Source of the DNA: Lacticaseibacillus sharpeae JCM 1186 = DSM 20505
GTDB taxonomy: Bacteria; Bacillota; Bacilli; Lactobacillales; Lactobacillaceae
Direction: 5' to 3'
Length of the DNA: 64,000 nucleotides
Assembly (NCBI RefSeq): GCF_001436225.1
Contig: NZ_AYYO01000010.1
Location: forward strand, 124,001 to 188,000
Positions 42,980 to 51,740 of the stretch are shown one piece after another. A program made the translations under genes and the position numbers. Within the stretch, counting starts at the first letter, position 1. Every line of letters starts with the position of its first letter. The notes below the pieces were generated by a model. That model saw only the letters and a program-made list of their open reading frames with translations, did no database searches and had not been told where the DNA came from.

Positions 42980-43156
42980 TTAGTACTTCTTACGCTTACG
43001 AGCTGCCTCAGACTTGAGCTTGCGCTTTACGCTAGGCTTTTCGTAGAACTCACGCTTACGGTATTCAGCCAGTGTGCCTGCCTTGGATACGGTCCGCTTG
43101 AAACGGCGGAGTGCATCGTCGAGAGATTCGTTTTTCTTAACAAGTGTCTTTGCCAT
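42980..43156 (-). CDS. rpsU: Small ribosomal subunit protein bS21
   Basis: A 58-residue protein, [20 protein letters not shown]... to ...[11 protein letters not shown]. It is highly basic with the characteristic [13 protein letters not shown] segment of S21, which lies near the mRNA anti-Shine-Dalgarno region on the 30S subunit. GGAGGGAGGGA precedes the ATG. It is driven by a very strong promoter and cotranscribed with yqeY. Confidence 0.98.
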   Translation of the reverse strand: MAKTLVKKNESLDDALRRFKRTVSKAGTLAEYRKREFYEKPSVKRKLKSEAARKRKKY

Positions 43157-43219
43157 GTGTTATCCCTCCCTCCGAAACGATGTAACCGCTGAACAGTATC
43201 CTGCCAGCAATTCTTTAAC

Positions 43220-43248
43220 ATTATATCTAAGCTGAAACTAATCGTCAA
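43220..43248 (-). promoter_or_regulatory. Strong promoter of rpsU-yqeY
   Basis: Minus-strand TTGACG (43248-43243), 17-bp spacer, TATAAT (43225-43220). Confidence 0.85.
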
Positions 43249-43355
43249 TGCACCAGCGGCAAAAAACCACAGATTTTGTGAAACTTTTCAACGTTTGCCG
43301 CAAATTTATCCGGCTGCAATTCCGTTAACGGGTCTCGCCTCAACTGCGCTTTCGT

Positions 43356-43364
43356 GTTATTATA
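43356..43364 (+). promoter_or_regulatory. Candidate extended -10 of ppsR
   Basis: TGT-TATTAT at 43356-43364, 45 bp before the ppsR ATG. It is divergent from the rpsU promoter, and no -35 stands out. Confidence 0.4.
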
Positions 43365-43409
43365 AATTGTGAGAACGCTAACAATACGTAATTAAGTGAG
43401 GAAAAAGTT

Positions 43410-44225
43410 ATGGCGAATGAACTTAATCTATTCATCGTGTCTGATGCCGTTGGCGACACGGCCCTGCAGCTGGCACGTGCGGTTGCGGCCCAGTTCCCGC
43501 GGCTGGTCGCGCGTTACCGCCGGTACCCCTTCATTCAAACGAAGGAAAAATTAATCGAAGCGCTGGATGCCGCTAAGAAGGATAACGGTATCGTGATTAA
43601 CACGCTTGCCATCGCTGACTTAGCCGACATCGCCGACGAGTATTCGAAGCAAATTGGCGTGCCGTGTGTCGATGTCTTCACCCCCGTCGTGCGGGCCATT
43701 AGCAAGCAGTATGACGAAGAACCAACTGGTATTGCCGGCTCCGTCCACGACTTGAACGAGAAGTACTTCGACCGCATCGGGGCCATTGAGTTCGCCGTGA
43801 CCTACGACGACGGCAAAGATCCTAAGGGCTTCCTCGAGGCGGACATCGTGCTTCTCGGGGTTTCCCGCACCAGCAAGACCCCGCTATCCCTCTTCTTGGC
43901 CAACCGCAACCTCAAAGTGGCCAACCTGCCGCTCGTACCCGCCGCCAAAGTGCCTGCTGAAATCTTCAAGGTGGACCCGAAGAAGATTATCGGCTTGACT
44001 ACTGACCCGCAAGTACTAATGGAGTTCCGGCGCCAGCGCATGATTGCGTACGGCCTCAATCCGGACAACAACTACTCCGCCCGTGCTCAGGTCATGGACG
44101 AGTTGGAATACGCCAACAAACTGTACGCGCAGCTCGGCTGCATGGTGATCAACACCGCGCACCGCTCCATCGAAGAAACCGCCGCCCTCATTTTGGAACA
44201 CATGGGACTGGATGTTTCGGACTAA
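43410..44225 (+). CDS. ppsR: Pyruvate,phosphate dikinase regulatory protein (DUF299)
   Basis: ADP-dependent kinase/Pi-dependent pyrophosphorylase family that switches PPDK (or PEP synthase) off and on by threonine phosphorylation. N-terminal LFIVSDAVGDTALQLARA and the P-loop GVSRTSKTPLSLFLANR (about 150-166) are diagnostic, with IGLTTDP further on. Length is 271 residues. Whether this organism has a PPDK target is not visible here. GAGGAAAAAGTT precedes the ATG. Single-gene unit, divergent from rpsU. Confidence 0.93.
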   Translation: MANELNLFIVSDAVGDTALQLARAVAAQFPRLVARYRRYPFIQTKEKLIEALDAAKKDNGIVINTLAIADLADIADEYSKQIGVPCVDVFTPVVRAISKQYDEEPTGIAGSVHDLNEKYFDRIGAIEFAVTYDDGKDPKGFLEADIVLLGVSRTSKTPLSLFLANRNLKVANLPLVPAAKVPAEIFKVDPKKIIGLTTDPQVLMEFRRQRMIAYGLNPDNNYSARAQVMDELEYANKLYAQLGCMVINTAHRSIEETAALILEHMGLDVSD

Positions 44226-44237
44226 ATAGCAGTAAGC

Positions 44238-44269
44238 AAAAGCTCGGCCAACTTTGGCCGAGCTTTTTT
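44238..44269 (+). terminator. Terminator of ppsR
   Basis: A 13-bp perfect stem AAAAGCTCGGCCA/TGGCCGAGCTTTT with a tiny loop and six T; also usable by the convergent YitT gene. Confidence 0.93.
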
Positions 44270-44281
44270 GGTGGCTAATTG

Positions 44282-45199
44282 TCAGCCAATCTTCGGTTCA
44301 TAGAAGCGGCCCAGGATTTTAACCGAGTCGGTAATCGAAACGAACGCGTACGGATCTGAGTTCTTCATGGCAACTTCGAGGTCGTACATCTCGGCGCGGC
44401 TGATGACCGTGAACAAAATGGTCATTTCCTCGTGTCGGAATGCCCCTTCAACGTCGTGGACAATGGTAATCCCGCGGCGTAATCCATTTTGAATTGCGGC
44501 CGTGACTTCCTTCGGGTGCGCGGTCACAATCATGACCTGCATCCGCTGCTGCCGGGTGTACATCGAATCAATCATTTTCCCGTTGATGAAGATGGACAAA
44601 GCGGAAATCAGCGCGTGTGGCCAGCTGTAGATGAAGCCGGCGAGCAAAATGATGAAGGCGTTGAAGAAAATGTTAATCTGGCCAATCGACTTCCCCGTCT
44701 TTTTGCGGATGACGATGCCAAGGATGTCCAGCCCCCCAGTCGAAATGTTGTTGCGCAGGGCAAACCCGGTCCCGAATCCGTTGATGACCGCCCCGAAAAT
44801 CCCGCAGATGATGGGGTCCTTGGTCAGAGGTGGAAATGACAGCAAGCGCAGCATAATCGTGGAGAATGCAACGGCAAGGAACGTGAAAATCGTGAAGCGG
44901 TGCCCGATGCGGCGCCAGGCCAATACGAACAGGGGTACGTTCAGCACGAACAGCATGGTCCCAGTCGATAGGATGTTAGCCGTGGAGACTTTGCCAAATG
45001 GCGTGTTCACGACCACGTTAAACCAGCGGCCGACAATGGTCGAAACCAGTTGCGCCGCCCCCGTGATCCCGGACGCGTAGATTCCACCTGGTTCCCAAAA
45101 CAGGTTCAACGCGAGGGTCACGCAAATCCCGTAAAGGAACGCGGCCGATAACCGGCTCATATTCTGGTGCCGCCGGATGAGTTTATCAAGTTCCTGCAA
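44282..45199 (-). CDS. YitT-family membrane protein (DUF161/DUF2179)
   Basis: About five or six membrane helices in the first 200 residues (NLFWEPGGIYASGITGAAQL and NNISTGGLDILGIVI are the DUF161 repeats), followed by a cytoplasmic DUF2179 domain (VMIVTAHPKEVTAAIQNGLRRGITIVHDVEGAF). Function unknown. The likely start is TTG 45199 (LQELDKLIRR), 305 residues, because GGGAGGGAAT sits just upstream. A GTG at 45214 falls on that ribosome binding site and would add five residues. Convergent with ppsR. Confidence 0.85.
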   Translation of the reverse strand: MQELDKLIRRHQNMSRLSAAFLYGICVTLALNLFWEPGGIYASGITGAAQLVSTIVGRWFNVVVNTPFGKVSTANILSTGTMLFVLNVPLFVLAWRRIGHRFTIFTFLAVAFSTIMLRLLSFPPLTKDPIICGIFGAVINGFGTGFALRNNISTGGLDILGIVIRKKTGKSIGQINIFFNAFIILLAGFIYSWPHALISALSIFINGKMIDSMYTRQQRMQVMIVTAHPKEVTAAIQNGLRRGITIVHDVEGAFRHEEMTILFTVISRAEMYDLEVAMKNSDPYAFVSITDSVKILGRFYEPKIG

Positions 45200-45214
45200 A
45201 ATATTCCCTCCCAC

Positions 45215-45398
45215 TATGGTACAAACAGTATAACACGGTGCAATGATTGGGCGGACCGGAAAAACTATTAATCTAATAATGAACTCACTTCACGTTTGCG
45301 GCCTTGACTGCCAACTAATCGGTTCCTCATGCCCCTGTGTCAGCTCGATGTCCGGTAAGAAATATATTTATCATCCGCACTGCATTGGTGATGTGTAC
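45215..45398. other. Intergenic region upstream of the YitT gene
   Basis: It holds a minus-strand extended -10 TGT-TATACT near 45228-45236 for the YitT gene. The remaining 150 bp between divergent YitT and the aspS terminator show no convincing gene, repeat or RNA element. Confidence 0.5.
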
Positions 45399-45439
45399 GC
45401 AAAAAACGGTAATTCCCGACCAGGAATTACCGTTTTTGC
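45399..45439. terminator. Terminator of hisS-aspS
   Basis: A 17-bp stem (45399-45415 with 45423-45439, one bulged A) and flanking A/T runs. It lies 14 bp after the aspS stop. Confidence 0.93.
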
Positions 45440-45453
45440 GTTTGGAACAGTTG

Positions 45454-47259
45454 TTATTCTTCAGTCTGCGCGTCTGCTTCAGCTTCTTGTTCAGCCTCGG
45501 CTTCAGGGGTGACTTCGATGCCCAGTGGGAGCAGCTGGCTTGCTTCAACCGGCTGTGGCGCGTGCGTCATTGGCTCGGTGGCATTGGAGTTCTTCGGGAA
45601 CGCAATCACGTCGCGGATGTTGTCCTTGCCTGCCAGCAGCATAGCGAACCGGTCAAGACCGATTGCCAGGCCGCCATGAGGTGGGAAGCCGAATTCCAGC
45701 GCGTTCAGCAGGAAGCCGAACTGTTCTTCGGCCCGCTCTGGCGTGAAGTCCAGGGCCTTCAGCATCTTCTCCTGAATCTCGCGGGTGTGGATACGGATGG
45801 AGCCCCCACCGAGTTCGTAACCGTTCAGGATGATGTCGTAAGACTGCGCGTGTGCCTTGTGTGGGTCGGTGTCCAGCAAGTGGACGTCTTCTTCGTTTGG
45901 CATCGTGAATGGGTGGTGCGCTGGTACCCAGCGTTCGTCCCCTTCATCGTATTCAAACAGAGGCCAGTTAACGACCCAAGCGAACTTGTACTGGGACTGG
46001 TCGATGAGGTCCAGGTCTTTCCCGTAGTAAGTGCGCAGGTAGCCGAGCGTGTCCGCCACTACCTTGGCCCGGTCAGCGATGAACATAATCATGTCACCGG
46101 ACTTGGCGCCAAGGCCGTCAGTCAATTCCTTGCTGTCGGCGAAGAACTTCGCAATTGGGCCGGCAACCTTGTCGTCCTCAACCTTGAGCCATGCCAAACC
46201 GTGCGCACCGAACCGCTTGATGTATTCGGCTTGCTTATCGATCATCTTGCGGGAGTACTTCTGCGCCGCACCTGGCAGCACGATGGCCTTGACCTGGCCG
46301 CCGTTTGCCAGCGCGTTGTCGAACACCTTGAAGCCGGCGTCCTTAACGAATGGCGCTGCGTCCTGCAGTTCCATCCCGAAGCGCAGGTCAGGCTTGTCGG
46401 AGCCGAAGCGGTCCATGGCGTCCTGCCATTCAATCCGCTTGAATGGGCGCGGAACGTCAATGTTCAAAACATCTTTCATTACGCGGACGATGAGGCCTTC
46501 AGTGAGGTCCTGAATCTCTTCCGCAGACAGGAAACTGGTTTCCATGTCAATCTGGGTGAATTCTGGCTGCCGGTCACCACGCAGGTCTTCGTCACGGAAA
46601 CACTTGGCAATCTGGAAGTAGCGGTCGTAGCCAGCGCCCATCAGCAGCTGCTTGAACAACTGTGGGGACTGAGGCAGTGCGTAAAATGAGCCGGGGTAAA
46701 CACGGGAAGGTACCAGGTAGTCGCGGGCCCCTTCAGGCGTGCTCTTGGTCAAATCTGGGGTTTCGATGTAGATGAAGCCCTGTTCATCAAAGTAGCGGTT
46801 GGCGGCCATCGTAATCTTAGACCGGAGCATCAGTGCCTTTTGCATCTCTGGCCGGCGCAGGTCGAGGAAGCGGTACTTCAACTTGGTGTCTTCAGAAGCG
46901 GTGATGTTGTCGTCGATGTCAAAGACTGGGGTCTTCGCCTTGTTCAAGACGTTCAGTTCGGTGACTTCAACTTCGATTTCACCAGTCTTCATGTTCTTGT
47001 TGATGGCTTCAGGCTTACGAGCCTTAACCACCCCGGTTGCTTCAATGACGTATTCGCTGCGCAGACTGTTCGCCTGGTCGAGTGCGGCCTGGTCGAAGTC
47101 AGCGGAGAACACGAGCTGAACGATGCCGGCCCGGTCGCGCAGGTCAACGAAAATCAGGTTCCCGAGGCTGCGACGCTTCTTGACCCAGCCCATCAACGTG
47201 ACGGTCTGGTTAACATTGGCGGCAGTGACGTCGCCAGCGTACATGGTACGTTTTTTCAT
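45454..47259 (-). CDS. aspS: Aspartyl-tRNA synthetase
   Basis: Class IIb enzyme charging tRNA-Asp. N-terminal OB domain ([11 protein letters not shown]...[28 protein letters not shown]), motif 2 [20 protein letters not shown] near 217-236, the bacterial GAD insertion (about 280-420), and motif 3 [14 protein letters not shown] near 530. Length is 601 residues. The C-terminus ends with a Glu/Ala/Asp-rich acidic tail. It lies 63 bp after hisS without a terminator, so it shares the hisS T-box. Confidence 0.97.
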   Translation of the reverse strand: MKKRTMYAGDVTAANVNQTVTLMGWVKKRRSLGNLIFVDLRDRAGIVQLVFSADFDQAALDQANSLRSEYVIEATGVVKARKPEAINKNMKTGEIEVEVTELNVLNKAKTPVFDIDDNITASEDTKLKYRFLDLRRPEMQKALMLRSKITMAANRYFDEQGFIYIETPDLTKSTPEGARDYLVPSRVYPGSFYALPQSPQLFKQLLMGAGYDRYFQIAKCFRDEDLRGDRQPEFTQIDMETSFLSAEEIQDLTEGLIVRVMKDVLNIDVPRPFKRIEWQDAMDRFGSDKPDLRFGMELQDAAPFVKDAGFKVFDNALANGGQVKAIVLPGAAQKYSRKMIDKQAEYIKRFGAHGLAWLKVEDDKVAGPIAKFFADSKELTDGLGAKSGDMIMFIADRAKVVADTLGYLRTYYGKDLDLIDQSQYKFAWVVNWPLFEYDEGDERWVPAHHPFTMPNEEDVHLLDTDPHKAHAQSYDIILNGYELGGGSIRIHTREIQEKMLKALDFTPERAEEQFGFLLNALEFGFPPHGGLAIGLDRFAMLLAGKDNIRDVIAFPKNSNATEPMTHAPQPVEASQLLPLGIEVTPEAEAEQEAEADAQTEE

Positions 47260-47322
47260 GTTGCAAATCTCCTTTACCGGGTAGCGTGTTGCCGCTAACC
47301 CAGATGTATTGTGACCTTAGAA

Positions 47323-48600
47323 TTAGTCGAAGTTGGCCTTCACGGCGTCAAAGTCGTTCAGCAGGTCCGCCTGCTTGAACGTCTTTTGCTCGCCGGTGGC
47401 CATCTTCTTGACCTGGACGGTGCCGTCAGCGAGTTCGTTGTCGCCGATGGTTGCCACGAACTGCGCATCTTCCTTGTTGGCCGTCTTGAACTGGGCCTTA
47501 GCTTTGCGGTTCATGAAGTCGAGGTTCACCGCGGTGCCCTGGTGGCGAATAGCGGTTGCCAGGGACAAAGCGGTCTTCTGTGCGGCCGCGTCAATCGCTA
47601 CGATGTACAGTGGCAGTGGCGTGTCGAACTTCTTATCAGCGACAAGCATCATCAGCCGTTCGAGACCGAGACCGAAGCCAACCCCAGGTGTTTCGGGTCC
47701 GCCAAGTTCTTCGGCGAGGCCGTTGTAGCGGCCCCCACCAATGACGGTTGTGTAGCCGCCGCCAAATGCGGGGTCGTTCGTCATGACTTCGAAAATGGTG
47801 TGGTTGTAGTAATCAAGTCCACGCACCATGGTGGCGTCGATTTCGAAGTCAATGCCAAGGGCGGTCAGGAAGCCCTGCACTTGATTGAAGTGATCTTGAG
47901 CAGCGGGCGTCAGGTAGTCGAGGATTGATGGTGCGTTCGCTACGATTTCTTGGTCGTGCTTATCCTTACTATCGAGCACACGGAGCGGGTTCTTCTCTAG
48001 ACGAATCTTGGAATCATTTGAGAGTTCGGATTCGAAGGACTTGAGGTAGTTAACCAGCGCTTCGTGGTATGCCTTCCGGGTTTCTGGATCACCAAGTGTG
48101 TTGATGACAATCTTCAGACCCTTAGCCCCAAAGGAGGCGATGAGTTCGCGGGCCAGCGCGATGGTTTCAGCATCAAGTGCCGGTGAATCACTGCCGAATG
48201 CTTCAACCCCGAGTTGGGTGAACTGCCGCTGCCGGCCGGATTGTGGCCGCTCGTAACGGAACATTGGTCCAGCGTAGTAAACCTTGTAGGGCTTGCTGAA
48301 TTCTGGTCCGTACAGCTTGTTTTCGATGTAGGCGCGGACAACGCCGGCAGTTCCTTCTGGACGCAGGGCCATCATGCGGCCCCCCTTGTCCTCGAATGCG
48401 TACATTTCCTTGGACACGACATCGGAGGTTTCACCGCTAGTGCGGGCGAACACATCGGCGCTTTCAAAGATTGGCGTGCGAATTTCGTGGTACTGGTACC
48501 GCTTGAACACGGAGCGGGCGGTATCTTCAACGTACTGCCAGATTTCAGTGGTGCCGGGCAGAATATCTGCGGTCCCCTTTGGACGTTGGTAACTACTCAT
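47323..48600 (-). CDS. hisS: Histidyl-tRNA synthetase
   Basis: Class IIa enzyme charging tRNA-His. Motif 1 near 45-75, motif 2 FRYERPQSGRQRQFTQLGVEAFG (about 112-134), the HisA motif RGLDYYNHTIFEV near 255 and motif 3 [14 protein letters not shown] near 305, then the anticodon-binding domain. Length is 425 residues from ATG 48600. An upstream ATG at 48609 falls inside the AAAGGA ribosome binding site and is unlikely. First gene after the T-box leader; aspS follows. Confidence 0.97.
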   Translation of the reverse strand: MSSYQRPKGTADILPGTTEIWQYVEDTARSVFKRYQYHEIRTPIFESADVFARTSGETSDVVSKEMYAFEDKGGRMMALRPEGTAGVVRAYIENKLYGPEFSKPYKVYYAGPMFRYERPQSGRQRQFTQLGVEAFGSDSPALDAETIALARELIASFGAKGLKIVINTLGDPETRKAYHEALVNYLKSFESELSNDSKIRLEKNPLRVLDSKDKHDQEIVANAPSILDYLTPAAQDHFNQVQGFLTALGIDFEIDATMVRGLDYYNHTIFEVMTNDPAFGGGYTTVIGGGRYNGLAEELGGPETPGVGFGLGLERLMMLVADKKFDTPLPLYIVAIDAAAQKTALSLATAIRHQGTAVNLDFMNRKAKAQFKTANKEDAQFVATIGDNELADGTVQVKKMATGEQKTFKQADLLNDFDAVKANFD

Positions 48601-48642
48601 TTTGATCATCCTTTCTTCCAGACGTAACTAGACGCGGGGCAT

Positions 48643-48833
48643 AAAAAAACACCCCTCGCGACAATTGCGAAGGGTGCAAGCACACGGTACCACCTTACTG
48701 TTTAACTCAAACCATAACGGTGGTTACCGGAGCACGTCTGCCTCTGAAGTGTCTTGTCAATCGTTCCCGGCTTACACCGTCCCGGGTCGCTTAAGTTGAT
48801 CTCTTCTGCTTCATCATTGGCACTGGAATTATT
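48643..48833 (-). promoter_or_regulatory. T-box riboswitch of hisS-aspS
   Basis: Minus-strand T-box core AAGGTGGTACCGTG (48696-48683), then a terminator of 10 pairs with one mismatch (48650-48659 with 48667-48676) and seven T. Stem I has a CCCGG/CCGGG apical arm around a GGTGTAAG loop. Below it, UCAA/UUGA and GAAG/CUUC stems frame a specifier loop C-A-A-GAC-A. The Asp codon GAC is at 48753-48751. A His codon CAC overlaps it (48751-48749). Confidence 0.92.
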
Positions 48834-48840
48834 TAACCCA

Positions 48841-48869
48841 ATACTACTTGCAATTTTCGTGTAGGTCAA
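48841..48869 (-). promoter_or_regulatory. Promoter of hisS-aspS
   Basis: Minus-strand TTGACC (48869-48864), 17-bp spacer, TAGTAT (48846-48841), just downstream of the amidase stop. Confidence 0.7.
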
Positions 48870-48896
48870 GTATTAGCGGGATATTTACTGAAAATC

Positions 48897-50213
48897 CTAA
48901 CGGTGGTTCCCCGCCGCGAAGTACTTGGTGAGCCCGTTGACGATGTCGATGGCGGCTTGGTGCTGGTACGTCGACGAGGAAAGCTTCTGGAAGTCATCGT
49001 CATCGTTGATGTAGCCCAGCTCAATCAGCACTGACGGCTGCTTGTTGTCGCGGATAACTTCGAAGTTCCCAAATGAGGTGCCGCGGGAAGCCGTGGACAG
49101 GTTAGCCAGGCTGGTACTGAGGTAGGTGGCCAGGGTGTAATCCTTCGACTTGGTGTAGTAGTACGTCGTGTGGCCCTCAGCCGTGTTGCTTTCCGGTGAG
49201 GAATCAAAGTGGATACTGATGAACGCATCCGCATTGACGTTCGCCGCAATCACCGGCCGCTGTGCCAGATCGACGTACTGGTCGCTGCTACGGGTCAGGA
49301 CGACATTCGCCCCGGCTGCCCGCAGCTGCGTGGCAATGGCGTCGACGGTTTCCAGGGTGTAGGTCTTTTCTTTTTCACCCGCAGTGGAGCTGGCCCCAGG
49401 GTCACTGCCCCCATGGCCGGCGTCCAGCACGATGGTGGCTTCGTTCAGACTGGTTGCGGCCTTGCTGGACTTGCCGTCACTTGGCGTAGAAACGACCCAG
49501 TTGGCGATGTAGCCGGTCTTGCCATCAGCGGCGCGGACGTGGAACCAGTCGCCATCCTGGTTGAGGACGGTAAGTTCGGCACCCTTACTCAAATTTTCAA
49601 CGATGGCCGCATTAATCCCCCCCGCTTGGCGCAGGTGAGTATTCGTATTTGTCTTCACCTTAATCTGGGTGGCAGTGTTGGCCTTGCTGACGGCGGTCTG
49701 CGTGCTGGTGACCGTTGTCGTTTGACCGGTCAGTTCGAGGTACTTGGTGCTGACCCAGGCGGCGGTGTCACTGTAGACAATCTGGCTCCAATCGCCCTGA
49801 CTGTACACGACTTTGACGCTGGCGCCAGGATTGAGCGCACCGAGTAGCGTGGCGCTGGTGCTGGCATACTTGCGCACGTTGACCCGACTGGTGACGCGCG
49901 CTACCTTCGCTGCGTTGGTGTTTGCGTCGTCGCTATTCACCAGCCAACTCGCAACCCACCCGACTTTGTTGCCGGCCAGCCGCACCTCGTACCACGAATT
50001 CCGTTCCGCAATCACGTTCAGCTTGGCGCCTGATTGGGATTGGCCCATCACGTCGTACGCCAAACCAGGCCCCCGCCGGATGTTCAAGACGCTCGCGTTC
50101 ACCGTGAGCGTCTTGGTGCCGGCAAGAACGGTGGTCGTCGCCAAGCTGATGCCCAGGAGCGCAACCGTGACGATGAATAATGGCAATTTTTTGAGGTGTA
50201 AAGACTTCTTCAT
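48897..50213 (-). CDS. Secreted N-acetylmuramoyl-L-alanine amidase with three SH3b repeats
   Basis: Cell-wall hydrolase cutting the amide between MurNAc and L-Ala. Signal peptide or anchor MKKSLHLKKLPLFIVTVALLGISLATTTVLA (about 1-31), then three bacterial SH3 domains (about 34-92, 103-163, 182-245), each with the pattern LNIRRGPG/VNVRKYAS/THLRQAGG and GW/AW/GY-I/V. The C-terminal Amidase_3 domain (about 260-438) has the zinc ligands in DAGHGGSDPG, a Glu in GEKEKTYTLE, His in SIHFDSS, and the catalytic Glu in LIELGYI. Length is 438 residues. It is commonly found upstream of hisS in lactobacilli. Confidence 0.93.
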   Translation of the reverse strand: MKKSLHLKKLPLFIVTVALLGISLATTTVLAGTKTLTVNASVLNIRRGPGLAYDVMGQSQSGAKLNVIAERNSWYEVRLAGNKVGWVASWLVNSDDANTNAAKVARVTSRVNVRKYASTSATLLGALNPGASVKVVYSQGDWSQIVYSDTAAWVSTKYLELTGQTTTVTSTQTAVSKANTATQIKVKTNTNTHLRQAGGINAAIVENLSKGAELTVLNQDGDWFHVRAADGKTGYIANWVVSTPSDGKSSKAATSLNEATIVLDAGHGGSDPGASSTAGEKEKTYTLETVDAIATQLRAAGANVVLTRSSDQYVDLAQRPVIAANVNADAFISIHFDSSPESNTAEGHTTYYYTKSKDYTLATYLSTSLANLSTASRGTSFGNFEVIRDNKQPSVLIELGYINDDDDFQKLSSSTYQHQAAIDIVNGLTKYFAAGNHR

Positions 50214-50244
50214 GTGCGTTGCCTCCGTATTTCATACAAATGAA

Positions 50245-50253
50245 ATTATACCA
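50245..50253 (-). promoter_or_regulatory. Extended -10 of the amidase promoter
   Basis: Minus-strand TGGTATAAT (50253-50245), 32 bp before the ATG and overlapping the end of the pyrE terminator region. Confidence 0.6.
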
Positions 50254-50264
50254 AAATCCAGACG

Positions 50265-50303
50265 AAAAAACATTGCACGATAAGTTCTCGCGCAATGTTT
50301 TTG
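50265..50303 (-). terminator. Terminator of the pyr operon
   Basis: A 14-bp stem with one mismatch (50267-50280 with 50288-50301), then six T on the minus strand; about 40 bp after the pyrE stop. Confidence 0.9.
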
Positions 50304-50341
50304 CATTTCTATTTGCATTTTTTGGCTGAATATCCCTGTGT

Positions 50342-51004
50342 TTATGCCTCGGGTGCAAACTGCGCTGCCCACTGGGCGGGATCCTTGCGCCATTCGTGCA
50401 GAGTGGCAACGTCCTCTTCGGCAATGGCGCCAATTGCGGCGGCGTTTTTAACCAACGTCGAGTACCCCGTTAGCGTGGCGAACGGAATGCCCGCCTGCGC
50501 GAAATTCGTAGTGGCGGCTGGTAACTCGTAACTGAAAATCCCGGCAACCCCCACGACATTCGCCCCTTCGCGCGTGGCTGCGGCTGCGGCCTGCAGCACA
50601 CTGCCACCAGTCGACAGCAAATCGTCGATGACCACGGTGTTCGCTCCTGGGGTCAGGTGCCCTTCGATTTGCCGACCCTGCCCGTGGTCCTTGGGCTTAC
50701 TGCGAATGTACACCAGGGGCAGTCCCAGTTCCTCGGCCACCCACGCTGCGTGCGGGATCCCCGCCGTGGCAGTGCCAGCAATCACTTCGACCTGGGGAAA
50801 GCGCGCGGAAATCAGTGCGCACAGTCCCTGGATGATGTGTTTGCGCACCAGCGGGTAGCTGATGGTGAGGCGGTTGTCGGTATAAATGGGACTCTTCAGG
50901 CCGCTTGCCCACGTGAACGGTGCGCGTGGACGCAGGGTCACCGCCTTAATTGCGAGCAGGTCGCGGGCAATTGTGTTTGCGTATTCGTCTTTAGTCAATG
51001 TCAT
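50342..51004 (-). CDS. pyrE: Orotate phosphoribosyltransferase
   Basis: Converts orotate and PRPP to OMP. The PRPP-binding loop is [18 protein letters not shown] (about 118-135), and conserved [16 protein letters not shown] and [10 protein letters not shown] are present. Length is 220 residues from ATG 51004, chosen because GGAG lies 6 bases upstream; frames further upstream lie inside pyrF. The last 14 bases of pyrF overlap it. Last gene of the operon. Confidence 0.96.
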   Translation of the reverse strand: MTLTKDEYANTIARDLLAIKAVTLRPRAPFTWASGLKSPIYTDNRLTISYPLVRKHIIQGLCALISARFPQVEVIAGTATAGIPHAAWVAEELGLPLVYIRSKPKDHGQGRQIEGHLTPGANTVVIDDLLSTGGSVLQAAAAATREGANVVGVAGIFSYELPAATTNFAQAGIPFATLTGYSTLVKNAAAIGAIAEEDVATLHEWRKDPAQWAAQFAPEA

Positions 51005-51719
51005 TCGTATCTCCATTCCATGAACGTTTAATTTGTGCGTATGCGGCAACCGGATCCGCAGCCTGGGTGATTGGGCGCCCGACCACAATTCCCGAGCTGC
51101 CCAACTGCCCCGCCTGTGCTGGGGTGACCACGCGCACCTGGTCATTCGCCGCGGCGTTTGCCGGTCGAATGCCGGGCGTGATGCGCAAGAAATCGGGATT
51201 TGTGGCTCCGAGCACGGCGCTTGCTTCCATCGCTGAACACACCACGCCGTCACAGCCGGATGCTTGAGCCAACTGCGCCCGGTGCAGCACGTCTGCCTGC
51301 AAGCTGCCAGGAATGTGCTGTTCACTATGCATCTGGTCTTCAGACGTCGAGGTCAGCTGCGTGATACCCAGTAGCAAGGGGCGCTTGCTGCCGGCGCCCG
51401 CGTCTAGGCCTGCCCGCGCGGCTTGCATCATGGCGCTGCCCCCACTGATATGGGTGGTCGTCATGGTGACTCCCAGCCGCGCAATACTGCGCATCCCCAT
51501 CTCGACGGTGTGCGGAATATCGTGCAGTTTGAGGTCGAGGAAAACGTCGTGGCCCGCCGCGGTGATTTCCCGCACAATGTCAGGTCCCGCCGCGTAGAAT
51601 AACTCCATCCCCACCTTCACGAACAGGTGGCTATCTTGACCAAATTGGGCTAAAAACTGCCGGGTGGTGGCTGCATCCGGAAAATCGAGCGCGATAATGG
51701 GCCGTACTTGTTGCCGCAT
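50991..51719 (-). CDS. pyrF: Orotidine 5'-phosphate decarboxylase
   Basis: Final step to UMP. The catalytic array D-L-K-L-H-D-I-P (about 58-65) and the N-terminal [19 protein letters not shown], with a C-terminal RITPGIRP and [14 protein letters not shown] phosphate site, are all present. Length is 242 residues. ATG 51719 is set by AGAAGGTAACAAT. It follows carB by 21 bp; pyrD, which in relatives sits here, is missing. Confidence 0.96.
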   Translation of the reverse strand: MRQQVRPIIALDFPDAATTRQFLAQFGQDSHLFVKVGMELFYAAGPDIVREITAAGHDVFLDLKLHDIPHTVEMGMRSIARLGVTMTTTHISGGSAMMQAARAGLDAGAGSKRPLLLGITQLTSTSEDQMHSEQHIPGSLQADVLHRAQLAQASGCDGVVCSAMEASAVLGATNPDFLRITPGIRPANAAANDQVRVVTPAQAGQLGSSGIVVGRPITQAADPVAAYAQIKRSWNGDTNDID

Positions 51720-51740
51720 ATTGTTACCTTCTTTCACAAA

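Noticed and set aside
45243-45512. 89-residue frame covering the YitT upstream region
   Set aside because: It passes through the aspS terminator, lacks a ribosome binding site and resembles no protein.
45337-46689. 450-residue plus-strand open frame opposite aspS
   Set aside because: Antisense shadow of a clear AspRS; it starts inside the aspS terminator and shows no family motifs.
50342-51325. Longer pyrE reading from 51325
   Set aside because: The extra N-terminus is out-of-frame pyrF sequence; GGAG and homology place the start at 51004.
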